Of a stretch of DNA of 64,000 nucleotides, positions 10,328 through 19,996 are shown one piece after another. The stretch comes from Emcibacteraceae bacterium (GTDB lineage: Bacteria > Pseudomonadota > Alphaproteobacteria > Sphingomonadales > Emcibacteraceae). The stretch spans positions 62,001 to 126,000 of the forward strand of contig JAJFIR010000031.1 in the NCBI GenBank assembly GCA_021774795.1, written 5' to 3'. The translations under genes were made by a program, and so were the position numbers. Below the pieces are notes generated by a model that was given only the letters and a program-made list of their open reading frames with translations, made no database searches and was not told the DNA's origin. Position 1 is the first letter of the stretch, and every line of letters begins with the position of its first letter.

Positions 10328-10388
10328 TTTTTAGGGCCGGTTAGAAGGTTTTTAGGGCAATTATTGACGTTTTAATAATAGCCCTAAA
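10328..10388 (-). terminator. hairpin following leuA, with an extra half repeat
   Basis: Immediately after the leuA stop the minus-strand RNA can form a long stem: UUUAGGGC pairs with GCCCUAAA (10381-10388 with 10351-10358), extended after one mismatch by AUUAUU/AAUAAU, with an eight-base loop. This is a terminator-like hairpin, but no U-run follows it, so factor-independent termination is uncertain. A second copy of TTTTTAGGGC lies at 10328-10337 and could compete for pairing. Confidence 0.5.
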
Positions 10389-10399
10389 TTCTGATAAAT

Positions 10400-11944
10400 T
10401 TACACTGTCATTTCTTCAGGTTTATTTTTTTCTCTTTTTACCAATAACTTATTCAGGGCGCTTAAATAAGCCTTTGCCGACGCCACCAAAGTATCCGTAT
10501 GCGCAGCATGACCATTAACAGTTTTACCATCATCCGAAAGACGCACGGTTACCTCTGCTTGCGCATCGGTTCCCTTTGTCACTGCGTGAACCTGATAAAG
10601 TTCAAGAACGGGATCACCTTCCACCAAGCTGGATAAAGCTAGAAATGCGGCGTCAACCGGGCCGTTACCTTCGCTATGAACGTTTTTAATGCCACCTTCC
10701 GCAAGCAGTTCGAATGTCGCGCTATTGGGAACATCTTTATCGCAAACAAATTTCCATGACGTGACCTGCATACCATCTGAATCGCGCATTCCATCATCGA
10801 CAATTGAAATGATATCTTCATCGTAAACCACTTTTTTTGCGTCTGCCAATTCTTTAAATTGATCAAATGCACTCAAGAATTCATTACTACCAAGCTCGTA
10901 ACCAAGCTCTTTCAATTTCTCGCTAAAAGCATGGCGGCCGGAATGTTTTCCCATAACCAATGTCGATTTTCCCAAACCAACAGATTCAGGGGTCATAATT
11001 TCGTAGGTTTCAGCGTTTTTGAGCATGCCGTCTTGATGAATACCACTTTCATGGGCAAACGCATTTGCCCCAACAATTGCTTTATTGTGCTGCACGGCCA
11101 ACCCCGTTACCGATGATACCAAATGCGATGTTTTGGTTATATTCTCGGTAACAATTCCTGTCCTATATGGAAGAACGTCCTGACGGGTGCGAAATGCCAT
11201 CGCAACTTCTTCAAGGGCAGCATTGCCGGCGCGCTCCCCAATTCCGTTTACGGTACATTCAATTTGCCTTGCGCCGCCTTTCACAGCTGCAATTGAGTTC
11301 GCAACAGCAAGGCCCAAATCATTATGGCAATGGGTAGAGAAAATCGCCTTATCAGAATTAGGTACATTTTCAATAATTTTACGCATCATAACCGTATATT
11401 CTTCCGGGGTCGTATAACCCACGGTATCCGGCACGTTGATTGTCGTAGCACCTGCCTTGATCGCGGTTTCAATTGACTTATACAAATAATCTTCATCCGT
11501 ACGCGTACCATCTTCACAGGACCACTCTACGTCATCACATAAGTTACGAGCGTAAGCGACGCTTTCTTCAATTTTTCCAAGCACTTTTTCAGGCGACATC
11601 TGCAACTTATGCTCCATATGAAGTGGGCTGGTTGAAATAAACGTGTGAATTCTGGGGCGCTTCGCACCTTTTAGAGCCTCCCAGGCGCGGTCAATATCCT
11701 TGATTGAGGCGCGCGCAAGCGAACATACTGTCGTCTCTTTCAGAAGTGTTGAAATTTGCGAAATGGCCGTAAAGTCGCCATTTGAAGCTATTGCGAAACC
11801 AGCTTCAATCACATCCACGCCCAATTGCTCAAGTGCCTCGGCAACACGTAATTTCTCATTTAACGTCATAGAACAGCCTGGCGACTGCTCTCCGTCTCTT
11901 AATGTGGTATCAAAAATAACTACCCTGTTTTTATCTCTAGTCAT
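10400..11944 (-). CDS. leuA: 2-isopropylmalate synthase
   Basis: First committed step of leucine synthesis: condenses acetyl-CoA with 2-oxoisovalerate to give 2-isopropylmalate. The catalytic TIM barrel begins with [16 protein letters not shown], followed by [20 protein letters not shown] (metal-binding His-x-His), [10 protein letters not shown] and [13 protein letters not shown]. The C-terminal LeuA dimer domain, the site of leucine feedback inhibition, occupies roughly residues 390-510. The 514-residue length is normal for the LeuA type 1 family. A leucine-rich leader peptide and hairpins occupy the region upstream, so transcription is probably controlled by leucyl-tRNA supply (inference). 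Confidence 0.95.
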   Translation of the reverse strand: MTRDKNRVVIFDTTLRDGEQSPGCSMTLNEKLRVAEALEQLGVDVIEAGFAIASNGDFTAISQISTLLKETTVCSLARASIKDIDRAWEALKGAKRPRIHTFISTSPLHMEHKLQMSPEKVLGKIEESVAYARNLCDDVEWSCEDGTRTDEDYLYKSIETAIKAGATTINVPDTVGYTTPEEYTVMMRKIIENVPNSDKAIFSTHCHNDLGLAVANSIAAVKGGARQIECTVNGIGERAGNAALEEVAMAFRTRQDVLPYRTGIVTENITKTSHLVSSVTGLAVQHNKAIVGANAFAHESGIHQDGMLKNAETYEIMTPESVGLGKSTLVMGKHSGRHAFSEKLKELGYELGSNEFLSAFDQFKELADAKKVVYDEDIISIVDDGMRDSDGMQVTSWKFVCDKDVPNSATFELLAEGGIKNVHSEGNGPVDAAFLALSSLVEGDPVLELYQVHAVTKGTDAQAEVTVRLSDDGKTVNGHAAHTDTLVASAKAYLSALNKLLVKREKNKPEEMTV

Positions 11945-11988
11945 TGACTTAAGTCCTTTAAATTTAATTATTTTATTCTAACATAAAT

Positions 11989-12091
11989 CCGGATTTTTGA
12001 CATAAAAAAATCATAGGAAATCCGGCGTTTTTGGAATTTCTCCCCTAAACGCTCGCTATGAAATAGCTTTAAATGGGTAAGCGTTCAGGGG
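11989..12091 (-). promoter_or_regulatory. leuA leader RNA hairpins, putative attenuator
   Basis: Two stems lie between the leader peptide and leuA. Stem 1 pairs CCCCUGAACGCU (12080-12091) with AGCGUUUAGGGG (12042-12053), 12 bp with one G-U pair, and its 5' arm overlaps the leader-peptide stop codon. A small inner GCUAU/AUAGC helix lies in its loop. Stem 2 pairs CCGGAUUU (12018-12025) with AAAUCCGG (11989-11996); a run of seven U lies in its loop (12003-12009). The order leader peptide, stem, stem, gene is that of ribosome-mediated attenuators. Which stem terminates is not clear, because no U-run directly follows a strong stem. Confidence 0.55.
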
Positions 12092-12204
12092 CGACTAAGT
12101 CGACCCAAACCGAGAATGAGGAGTGAAGACAGCAGAAATAAACCTGAGGAAAATGTTTTCCCATTGGCTGTGATAAAATCAATATTAAGCTTTCGATCGA
12201 TCAT
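12085..12204 (-). CDS. leucine-rich leader peptide of leuA
   Basis: A 39-residue open frame starting at ATG 12204, with AAGG about 11 bases upstream. Its second half is GLFLLSSLLILGLGRL: eight of the last 20 residues are leucine, encoded by TTA, CTG, CTC, TTG and CTT. The stop codon lies inside the 5' arm of a 12-bp stem. Leader peptides rich in the end-product amino acid control leucine operons in many proteobacteria by ribosome stalling. The rest of the peptide has no domain or known function. Chance is possible, but the composition, position and overlap with the hairpin argue for a regulatory leader. Confidence 0.65.
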   Translation of the reverse strand: MIDRKLNIDFITANGKTFSSGLFLLSSLLILGLGRLSRP

Positions 12205-12287
12205 TATATTTCTTGCCTTAGTGTTACGCTTAATTTTCCTTGTAAACGGAAAAAGTTAATTTGTGAATAAAAAAATAACTTTTCTTA

Positions 12288-13448
12288 TTATACTTTTACG
12301 ATATCAAAAAGCCTTTTCAAGAAATGATCACACGCATCAAGCTGTGAGATATTGATATATTCGTCCGCTTTATGAGCCTGCAATATACTCCCCGGTCCAC
12401 AAACAACGGCAGGCACACCACCTTTTTGATAAAATATCCCGGCTTCCGTTCCGTAAGAAACCACATGTGTAGAATTTTGCTCCGCGAGGTGCTTTACCAA
12501 TACTTCGGCTGGCGAACCGGTTTCAGGAAAAAGACAGGGCACCTTAGCAAGATAGTCCGTTTTTACGTCCCCATATTGATCAGATCTTTCGCGCATTTTC
12601 GGTATGATGGTTTCTTCGATATATTGGCAATATCTATTATAAATTTCATCTTCATCCGTACCCGGAACAGGACGATAATCCCATTCGATTTCGCAATAAT
12701 TGGGCGTAATATTCGCCGCAGTACCGCCCTTAATTCTCCCGGTATGAACAGTCGCATAAGGCGGATCAAAACCTTCTACTTCCGGTATCCGACCTCGCAT
12801 TTCTTCCTGAATCTCATCGATAAAAGTGACTATCTCGGCGGCGTAACTGATAGCGTTTACACCTCGATCTGTACTCGAATGATTTTCGTGACCATATACT
12901 TTCGTCAATAAATGACGAATACCTTTATGACTATTCACCACTTTCATAGAAGTTGGCTCACCAACAATGCAAGCGCGTGGTTTTACTTTTAATTCATTTA
13001 CCACATCAACCAGACTGTGAACGCCGGTGCAGCCGGTTTCCTCATCATATGAGAACGCCAAATAAAGGGGTTCTTTTAAGTCCACAGAAACAAAATCCGG
13101 GATTTTCGCAAGCACACAAGCAATAAATCCCTTCATATCACACGTGCCCCGTCCGTATAGTTTACCCTCTTTTTTTGTCATTTGAAACGGATCCGACGAC
13201 CAACTTTGTCCTTCTACCGGAACGACATCCGTGTGACCGGATAGCATGATACCACCAACATCCTCTGGACCAATTCGCGCTAAAAGATTTGTTTTATTTT
13301 CATGTTTGTCACGGATAAGAGTCGATTTTACCCCATAGGACAACAAATATTCTTTGACAAAATGAATGAATTCCATGTTTGACTTTGAGCTGGTCGTGTC
13401 AAATCCGACAAGTTTTTCTAATAATTCTTGTGACGAATATTTAACCAT
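12288..13448 (-). CDS. argE: acetylornithine deacetylase
   Basis: M20-family zinc amidohydrolase that removes the acetyl group from N-acetylornithine in arginine synthesis. Metal and catalytic residues are intact: LSGHTDVVPV (His and Asp), GRGTCDMKGF (bridging Asp), SYDEETGCTG (Glu-Glu), and a final His in ILQAHKADEY. The substrate pattern YGTEAGIFYQKGG is typical of ArgE. The length of 386 is standard. It follows the M48 protease gene by 11 bases on the same strand, so co-transcription with that gene and the DUF898 gene is possible even though the functions are unrelated. Confidence 0.9.
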   Translation of the reverse strand: MVKYSSQELLEKLVGFDTTSSKSNMEFIHFVKEYLLSYGVKSTLIRDKHENKTNLLARIGPEDVGGIMLSGHTDVVPVEGQSWSSDPFQMTKKEGKLYGRGTCDMKGFIACVLAKIPDFVSVDLKEPLYLAFSYDEETGCTGVHSLVDVVNELKVKPRACIVGEPTSMKVVNSHKGIRHLLTKVYGHENHSSTDRGVNAISYAAEIVTFIDEIQEEMRGRIPEVEGFDPPYATVHTGRIKGGTAANITPNYCEIEWDYRPVPGTDEDEIYNRYCQYIEETIIPKMRERSDQYGDVKTDYLAKVPCLFPETGSPAEVLVKHLAEQNSTHVVSYGTEAGIFYQKGGVPAVVCGPGSILQAHKADEYINISQLDACDHFLKRLFDIVKV

Positions 13449-13459
13449 AAATTAAATTC

Positions 13460-14539
13460 CTATTCATTGGATTCATTACAAATATTTTGCAATGATTCCC
13501 ACTCTTCGGCTGATAAGGCAGATATCGATGTTCCTTTAATTTCATTTTCTGCAATATGCTTTGAAAAGATGTTGATCCGTTCTTTTGATAAAGGGTGCGT
13601 CGAAAAGATATCTTCAAGTTCAGCAACTATTTCATTTTTTTCTTTCTTATCTGTACGTTCAAAAAAATCTAATATTCCCTGAGCAGATATTTTCTTGTCC
13701 TGCAATATTTCCAAGGCCTTCTCATCGGCCATTCGCTCTAAGTCACGACTATAAGAAAGGCTCAACCCAACAACTGCTACGCTCGCTGCATCCCCACCTA
13801 AAAAAGATCCGACAATGCTAAACCCCAGTACATTAATTAATCCTTGTAAGGGATGTTGATAATAAACATGCCCTGTTTCGTGAGCCAACACACCAGCGAC
13901 CTCATCCGCTGATGTTGCTTTTGTTATCAAACCATTGAAAATGACAACCCTGCCCCCAGCGGCGGTTAGAGCATTAACCTGTTGATGATCAACGACCTCA
14001 ACACGCAATGGGTACGAAAGTCCTTCAATTTCAAGCGTTTCAACTAATTTTTCTAACGCATAATCACCATCTGCTGAGTGACAGGCATTTGAAGAATATT
14101 CATTGTAAAGGCCGTCAACGACCAAATTCCCCGCCTTGATTGCCCAACTATTTGGTATAACCGATACTATTGCCCTATTTAAGTACGGATAACCCAGATA
14201 AAAACAAAACATTAAACATAAGATGACCGCAGTCGTGACAATTTGCCAGCGTACAAAATGCCAGTTACTGTCACCTGTTAAATGACTTGAAAAACGTTTC
14301 AGGTAATCACGCGCAGGATCATCAATGCCCTTATCAAACACCAATGTGAGATTAGGACCATCATAATCCTTATTATTATAAGTAACACTTCCATCCAGTT
14401 TGCTGCTGGCTATGAGTTTCAGTTTCTCATAGACCCAAACTTCACCGGAAGGTAGTGTTAACCCTGATGGTCCAATACTGACCTCAAGCACTTTAAAATT
14501 GGCAGTTATACCGTCACAATAATTTGCTTTAACTTTCAA
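13460..14539 (-). CDS. membrane-anchored M48-family metallopeptidase
   Basis: Zinc protease of the M48 (HtpX/BepA/LoiP) family. The motif HETGH (His220 to His224) lies in VAGVLAHETGHVYYQHPLQG, and the third ligand Glu is in DLERMADEKALEI. A transmembrane helix near residues 102-120 precedes the protease domain, placing it probably in the periplasm; the first 100 residues form a separate cytoplasmic domain with beta character. It starts five bases after the end of the DUF898 gene. DUF898-M48 pairs are a recurrent arrangement in proteobacteria. A role in envelope protein quality control is inferred from the family. Confidence 0.85.
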   Translation of the reverse strand: MKVKANYCDGITANFKVLEVSIGPSGLTLPSGEVWVYEKLKLIASSKLDGSVTYNNKDYDGPNLTLVFDKGIDDPARDYLKRFSSHLTGDSNWHFVRWQIVTTAVILCLMFCFYLGYPYLNRAIVSVIPNSWAIKAGNLVVDGLYNEYSSNACHSADGDYALEKLVETLEIEGLSYPLRVEVVDHQQVNALTAAGGRVVIFNGLITKATSADEVAGVLAHETGHVYYQHPLQGLINVLGFSIVGSFLGGDAASVAVVGLSLSYSRDLERMADEKALEILQDKKISAQGILDFFERTDKKEKNEIVAELEDIFSTHPLSKERINIFSKHIAENEIKGTSISALSAEEWESLQNICNESNE

Positions 14540-14543
14540 CTCA

Positions 14544-15596
14544 CTAACCTAGGTCAAATGCCTCGACCAACCCTTCACCAAATTGTGGCCCTGACTCAGG
14601 TGACTGCACAATCAAGTCAAAATTTATTTGGCCGTTAATCGTGATATTTTCACAAAATAACCGAACCCACCGTTGCAAAACAAAAGGAGCCGCCAAACCA
14701 AGCGTAAAGACTAATAACAACGTATTTACGACAGAGAGTTTCAAAAACTCAAATGCTTCGAGATCGAATTCAAAACCTACATCTTGAAATTTTAATCCGC
14801 TAATCAAATGATTGTAGAGTTTCGACTGAAACCATGCAAAAATAACAGTAGTAGCAACAAATAAAAAAATATAGGCACCGATAATGACTGGAAAATTTTG
14901 TGTTATAAAAGCATCAGATACGACTAAAATAAAACCACCTAATAAAACAATTACCGCAACGTATGTCACCAACCAAATTTTGAATAAGGGTTTTGATTTT
15001 ACTTCACAGCGAAATACTGCACTGCCAAAACGTTTATTGTCCATCATAAAATTCCACATTTTACATGTAATATACGGCATTAATAACCCCAATGAGATGA
15101 AGTATAAAACTGCATATTTGATTGTTAACCATCCGTATGCCGCACTTCTAGGTAATTGTGCTCCGCGTATCGCCCTCCATTTTGTTCGAGACATGCGGTA
15201 AACTTGCGCCCTGTATATAGCAACGCCAATAAGAAAAACAAATAAAGGGTATAATGCTATCATAATAATTGGCGTTAATACCGGAAAATTAGTTGATAAA
15301 ACTCCAATGCCAATTAGCAATGGAAGAATAAAAACAAAAAATACGATTATTGCTCCCATAAACAATTCACCACCCGTACCTGTATACTCAAATGGCTCTC
15401 CATCAAATTGAGTTTGCGCCCATAAATATTTACGAATATTTGTTTTCGCCCAAAACCTGTATATTCCGAACGTCACGATTGTTAAAAATAAATTCATAAT
15501 TACAATTGGTAAAAGCATACTAGCTTCACCTACATATTTTATTGAATGTTGTGTGTTTTCATTTACTGATGAAATTCCTTCGGACACATTTGGCAT
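14544..15596 (-). CDS. DUF898 (YjgN-like) membrane protein
   Basis: A 350-residue polytopic inner-membrane protein of unknown function. The repeated DUF898 pattern is seen near the start: FLTIVTFGIYRFWAKTNIRK followed by LWAQTQFDGEPFEYTGTGGE, and again with YFISLGLLMPYITCKMWNF and FTLGLAAPFVLQRWVRLF. The start is the ATG at 15596, preceded by GGGAGG at ideal spacing; an upstream TTG at 15626 is less likely. It is followed after four bases by the M48 protease, which suggests a joint role at the membrane. Confidence 0.85.
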   Translation of the reverse strand: MPNVSEGISSVNENTQHSIKYVGEASMLLPIVIMNLFLTIVTFGIYRFWAKTNIRKYLWAQTQFDGEPFEYTGTGGELFMGAIIVFFVFILPLLIGIGVLSTNFPVLTPIIMIALYPLFVFLIGVAIYRAQVYRMSRTKWRAIRGAQLPRSAAYGWLTIKYAVLYFISLGLLMPYITCKMWNFMMDNKRFGSAVFRCEVKSKPLFKIWLVTYVAVIVLLGGFILVVSDAFITQNFPVIIGAYIFLFVATTVIFAWFQSKLYNHLISGLKFQDVGFEFDLEAFEFLKLSVVNTLLLVFTLGLAAPFVLQRWVRLFCENITINGQINFDLIVQSPESGPQFGEGLVEAFDLG

Positions 15597-15806
15597 TTCT
15601 TCCTCCCTCAAGTTGCTTGATTGCAAACCTTATATCTATGCAATTACAATTAACAGCTTTATATTGAATTACAAATTACAATTTCAATTAGTTATAGAAA
15701 CCCAATGCCGCAAAACACAAAATAATTACTTTTTATCAACTGTTAACCGTTATATTTTAGACTAGCATTTCATAGAATTTTAAATAGGAATAGTGAGGGG
15801 ACAAAA

Positions 15807-17003
15807 TTGACAGACCGAGCTGATCACTGGTTAACACGAGATAGGCTCATAATCTATCCCCGCATATTCCTGTTTATATATGCGGCTGCAATTTTCTATT
15901 GGCTCTTTATGGCGTCCGGCAATTTTGATATGCGTGGACATCCTCTTGGCACTGATTTTACCAGCTTTTACGCGGCCGCATCACTAGCAATGCAAGGTGA
16001 CCCGCATCTGATCTATGATTTCGCTTCCCATTTTGCTGCCGAAAAAGACGTCGTTGGCGAGCAACTCAATTTATATTACAGTTTTTCTTATCCGCCGACT
16101 TTTCTATTGCTGTTAGCACCATTTGCAAAATTGCCTTACCTTCTGGCATTGGCACTGTGGCTTGGTACGACCCTCTTTTTATTCATTGTAATGGTTCAAA
16201 AAATAACGAAAGAAAAAGAAACAATCATTCTATTACTTGCTTTCCCCGCCGTCTTCTTAACTATCGGTCACGGACAGAACGCTTTTCTATCAGCGGGATT
16301 AATTGCAGGCGGTCTTTACTATTTGGACAGAAAACCATTTCTCTCCGGGTTGTTAATTGGATTGTTATCGTTCAAACCCCATCTTGGAATATTAATTCCT
16401 TTTGTCTTAATACTTTGTGGTCATTGGAAGGTGTTTATATCCGCGGCGATTACTACCTTGATATTTGCTGCTGTATCTTGGTTGGCATTTGGCACTGAGA
16501 CATGGTTGGCCTTTTTTGACAGTACTGCGAACACACAAAATACGTTAAACAATGGTGTAGTTGGCCTGTATAAAATGCAAAGTTTGTTCGCGTCATTGCG
16601 TTATAATGGTCTGGGTCTTGCTGGTGCGTATATCTTACATAGCGTCTTGGCTTTATTCGCTTTTGCGGCTGTGGTTTGGGTATGGCTACAAGACGTGGAT
16701 AAGCACATAAAATATGCAGCACTTTGTTCTGGCACTCTCTTAACATCACCTTTTTTACTGGATTATGATTTAACTGTTCTCGCAGTCCCTATAGCATGCC
16801 TCGTTCATTATGGTGTCCTAAATGGGTTTCGACCAAATTTGATTAATATTTTATGCTTCGTCTGGCTCGCGCCTTTAATCGTTCGAATACTGAATTTATA
16901 TATAGGCATTCCATGGACCCCTATCTTACTGTCGACACTGCTATACCAGATCGTTATGGTGTGCCGTGAAAAATTATCGGAGCAGCAAATAATCAATGAA
17001 TGA
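15807..17003 (+). CDS. GT87-family membrane glycosyltransferase
   Basis: A 398-residue polytopic protein of the DUF2029/GT87 family, which includes polyprenol-phosphate-mannose-dependent mannosyltransferases. Typical features are GTDFTSFYAAASLAMQGDPH with the conserved acidic residue in the first extracytoplasmic loop, YSFSYPPTFLLLLAPFA, and FLSGLLIGLLSFKPHLGIL. About ten helices are visible. The start is TTG at 15807, with GAGGGG six bases upstream. Its stop overlaps the next gene by eight bases. That partner is a polyprenyl-phosphate sugar synthase type, so the pair probably makes and uses a lipid-linked sugar donor. Confidence 0.85.
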   Translation: MTDRADHWLTRDRLIIYPRIFLFIYAAAIFYWLFMASGNFDMRGHPLGTDFTSFYAAASLAMQGDPHLIYDFASHFAAEKDVVGEQLNLYYSFSYPPTFLLLLAPFAKLPYLLALALWLGTTLFLFIVMVQKITKEKETIILLLAFPAVFLTIGHGQNAFLSAGLIAGGLYYLDRKPFLSGLLIGLLSFKPHLGILIPFVLILCGHWKVFISAAITTLIFAAVSWLAFGTETWLAFFDSTANTQNTLNNGVVGLYKMQSLFASLRYNGLGLAGAYILHSVLALFAFAAVVWVWLQDVDKHIKYAALCSGTLLTSPFLLDYDLTVLAVPIACLVHYGVLNGFRPNLINILCFVWLAPLIVRILNLYIGIPWTPILLSTLLYQIVMVCREKLSEQQIINE

Positions 17004-18075
17004 ATTATCAATTATTGTACCAACTTTTAATGAAGTTGATAATATTCTCCCTTTATATGCAGCTATCGAGAAGACACTGCGGGGCGTAAAATGGGAAATC
17101 GTATATGTTGATGACGACTCCACTGACGGAACATTGGAAGTTTTAAGTGAACTGTGTCAGGAAAAAACCAATGTGCGCAGATTGCATAGAATATCCCGTC
17201 GCGGCTTATCTTCTGCATGTGTAGAGGGATTTCAGGCAACAGTGTCACCCTATATTGCGGTGATTGACGGTGATATGCAGCATGACGAAACCAAACTTTC
17301 AGCAATGTTGAGTTTGTTAAAATCCGGCGATTATGACTTGATATTGGGAAGTCGATATACTGATGAAGGTGGGTTTGGTACGTGGGATACAACACGAATA
17401 AAAGCAAGCCAACTTGCCACAAAAATGAGCAAGCTTATTACCCGCCAGCCTATTTCTGATCCCATGAGTGGATTTTTTATGCTCACACGAAAGGCGTTTA
17501 ATCTCAGTGTTAGACACCTGTCATTGCAGGGCTATAAATTGCTCCTGGATATCGTAACCAGTTATCCCGGCAAAATGAGGATAAAAGATGTCGCCTATGA
17601 ATTTCGTGTTCGTACCCATGGCGACAGCAAATTAGACAGCATGGTGATGATGGAATTCGTTGTTATGCTAATTGAAAAAATAACGCGTGGTGTTATACCC
17701 GCTCGATTTATCTTATTCTCTGCGGTCGGGACGACCGGGGTCATTGTTCATTTTGGCGTACTTTATTATTTAATCAATATAATGGCTGTCAGTTTCACTA
17801 TGGGGCAAACGGTAGCAACCGTTATCGCCATGACCAGTAACTTTTTCATTAATAATTGGCTCACTTATTATGACAAGAGATTACACGGTCTAAAGATATG
17901 GACAGGGCTGTTAACATTTTATGCCGTATGTAGTTTGGGCAGCATCGCTAATATCGGCGTCGCGTCTTTTGTGTTTGAGCAAGATTACACATGGTATGTT
18001 TCAGGATTTGTCGGAGCATTAATCGGCACTGTTTGGAATTACGCTGCGACTTCTTTGCTCGCTTGGCGCAGATAA
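16996..18075 (+). CDS. GT2 glycosyltransferase fused to a GtrA membrane domain
   Basis: The N-terminal 230 residues form a GT-A fold of the dolichol-phosphate mannosyltransferase type, with SIIVPTFNEVDNI, VYVDDDSTDGT and the metal-binding VIDGDMQHDE. After residue 235 a four-helix GtrA domain follows (ARFILFSAVGTTGVIVHFGV, then TSNFFINNWLTYYDKR). Such fusions make a polyprenyl-phosphate-linked hexose and move it across the membrane. The gene overlaps the GT87 gene by eight bases, so the two are translationally coupled. The sugar and acceptor cannot be read from sequence. Confidence 0.88.
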   Translation: MNELSIIVPTFNEVDNILPLYAAIEKTLRGVKWEIVYVDDDSTDGTLEVLSELCQEKTNVRRLHRISRRGLSSACVEGFQATVSPYIAVIDGDMQHDETKLSAMLSLLKSGDYDLILGSRYTDEGGFGTWDTTRIKASQLATKMSKLITRQPISDPMSGFFMLTRKAFNLSVRHLSLQGYKLLLDIVTSYPGKMRIKDVAYEFRVRTHGDSKLDSMVMMEFVVMLIEKITRGVIPARFILFSAVGTTGVIVHFGVLYYLINIMAVSFTMGQTVATVIAMTSNFFINNWLTYYDKRLHGLKIWTGLLTFYAVCSLGSIANIGVASFVFEQDYTWYVSGFVGALIGTVWNYAATSLLAWRR

Positions 18076-18211
18076 AAAGTTATGTCAATTTGGTTATATT
18101 AGTGCTCCAAATGATTATACATCGTGGCTATTTAGCTATTGTTCCTTCAAATTCTCTTCGTTAAGCTTACCGCATAAATAAAAAAAATTATGAAATTTTA
18201 AGGAGAATTTG

Positions 18212-19978
18212 ATGCACACGCTTCCCGGTATATTTTTAACATGTGTTGCGGCATGCTGCCTATTAATAGCCTGTTCTTCGGAAAATTCAGATACACCGGA
18301 TGCAATAGATGAACTGCATGCGCAATCCGAAACCTCGCTTATTCCTGATCCTTATGTTCGCGGCTCGGACGCCCTATCATCGGACCGCACACCGCCATAT
18401 CCTGCCAAAGATAGCTACGGCCTAGACCCTGAGACGGGCGTATTTACCCATCCCATTGCCACGCCCGAACAACACGATGCGCAACCATTTGAAGGACAGT
18501 TAGATTATTGGGGTGACCAGGATTATGCCCATAACATGACTGTTGAAGCCTATTATCCAATCACGGTAGAACCGTTCCACACCTGGCAAAATATTGTTGA
18601 TTTTGATGGAAAACGTTATTTGTACCAGTATGTGCGACGAGATTTAAAGATATTCGATATAACTAATCCAAAAGATATTAAAGTATTGCTCACACGCGGC
18701 AGAGAATGGGGGCCAAATGGCCCTGCAGATGTCGAAATTAATCCTTTCCCTGAAGATGAAATGTTTGGTGCAGCAACCATTCAATGGAGCGAAAGCGAAG
18801 ATGCTTACGTCATGGTGCAAGCCTATGAAGTAAGGAGGTTCGGACTTCTCCACGATAAACGGAGCGAACCTGAGAATGTGGAAGCAATACGTAAATCCCC
18901 GCACTTGAAAGGATTTAAGACGTACAGGATGAACGGGCCGATGCCGGAAGATTGGACTTTACTTTCGGAACGAACAACAGACCTGGATACGCCGAGTGCG
19001 CCCATTGGCGCGCAACAAGGTTCGGGCGTACGCGATATTCCGGAATGGAAAGGCGGGAAATATATGTTCGTTGCCGCCGCACCCGATGATAAACATGCGT
19101 TAACGGAATACCCTAACGATCTTTATTCGGCTGGCTATCAGGCATGGGACATGTCCGATCCGACAAATCCAACTTTTGTAGGCAGCATCACGATGCCCGG
19201 ACAAATACTGGGTGACCCGAAGCATGAAGCAGTGTTTAAAGCTAATGAAAGGGCCGGTAACCGGACCAGCTGGTTTGGTGCACGTATGTCATTATTTGTA
19301 CCAACGCCGGTAGAAGAAGGCGGAAAATACGGGTATGCTGCTATGGGTGGGCTTGGGTTTTTCGTTGTTGATATTTCCAACCCCGCTCATATGAAAGTAG
19401 TTAGTAATCTTAATTTTCCTGCAAGTGTCGCCGGCACCGAAGCCGACTATATCGACATCAGCCAAGTTAAAACCAGCGGGCTTCTTTATTTTTCTGGTTA
19501 TCCCCTTAATAACGATTGCTGGGAACCTTACAAAGACGTTCATATCATTGATGTGAATGACCCGGAAAAACCCAAAAAAATTGGTGTATTACCACGACCT
19601 GCGGCACCGAAAGATGCTCCTTTTGTTGATTTTTGTCAGCGTGGCGGAAGTTTTGGCCCGAAGCGAACCGGATATTACACGCAGCCAGGCGTATCACGCG
19701 AAGGTATTCTTCCTTTTAATTTCTATAACGCTGGTCTTCAAGTCTTTGATGCGACTGACCCCAAGAACCCGACAGTCGGCGCGTATTTTGTACCTCGATT
19801 TGATGAAACCAGGATGCCTGATTACGCGATCGGTAATTTAAGCCACAGCGTATATGTTGAATATGACAGAAATCTTTTCTGGCTATTCACCAACCATGGT
19901 ATTTACGTATTGTCTAGTCCGATGCTTGGCGAGCCAAGTTTCGACATGCCTGAAAAAGCGTGGCCCCCAAGGCCATAA
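18212..19978 (+). CDS. LVIVD-repeat outer-membrane lipoprotein
   Basis: A 588-residue exported lipoprotein. The signal peptide ends in the lipobox LLIAC, with Ser at +2, so outer-membrane sorting is expected. The body carries LVIVD-type repeats that build a beta propeller: FDITNPKDIKVLL, WDMSDPTNPTFVGS, VDISNPAHMKVVSN, IDVNDPEKPKKIGVL and FDATDPKNPTVGAY. The start is the ATG at 18212, with AAGGAG six bases upstream. It stands after the two glycosyltransferase genes with a 136-bp gap and no visible terminator, so a shared function is not shown. Binding or scaffolding at the cell surface is the usual guess for such proteins. Confidence 0.82.
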   Translation: MHTLPGIFLTCVAACCLLIACSSENSDTPDAIDELHAQSETSLIPDPYVRGSDALSSDRTPPYPAKDSYGLDPETGVFTHPIATPEQHDAQPFEGQLDYWGDQDYAHNMTVEAYYPITVEPFHTWQNIVDFDGKRYLYQYVRRDLKIFDITNPKDIKVLLTRGREWGPNGPADVEINPFPEDEMFGAATIQWSESEDAYVMVQAYEVRRFGLLHDKRSEPENVEAIRKSPHLKGFKTYRMNGPMPEDWTLLSERTTDLDTPSAPIGAQQGSGVRDIPEWKGGKYMFVAAAPDDKHALTEYPNDLYSAGYQAWDMSDPTNPTFVGSITMPGQILGDPKHEAVFKANERAGNRTSWFGARMSLFVPTPVEEGGKYGYAAMGGLGFFVVDISNPAHMKVVSNLNFPASVAGTEADYIDISQVKTSGLLYFSGYPLNNDCWEPYKDVHIIDVNDPEKPKKIGVLPRPAAPKDAPFVDFCQRGGSFGPKRTGYYTQPGVSREGILPFNFYNAGLQVFDATDPKNPTVGAYFVPRFDETRMPDYAIGNLSHSVYVEYDRNLFWLFTNHGIYVLSSPMLGEPSFDMPEKAWPPRP

Positions 19979-19996
19979 ACGATAATAAAAAGTATT

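Noticed and set aside
18076-18211. Terminator or promoter between the GT2 gene and the lipoprotein gene.
   Set aside because: No stem followed by a U-run and no good promoter pair could be seen.
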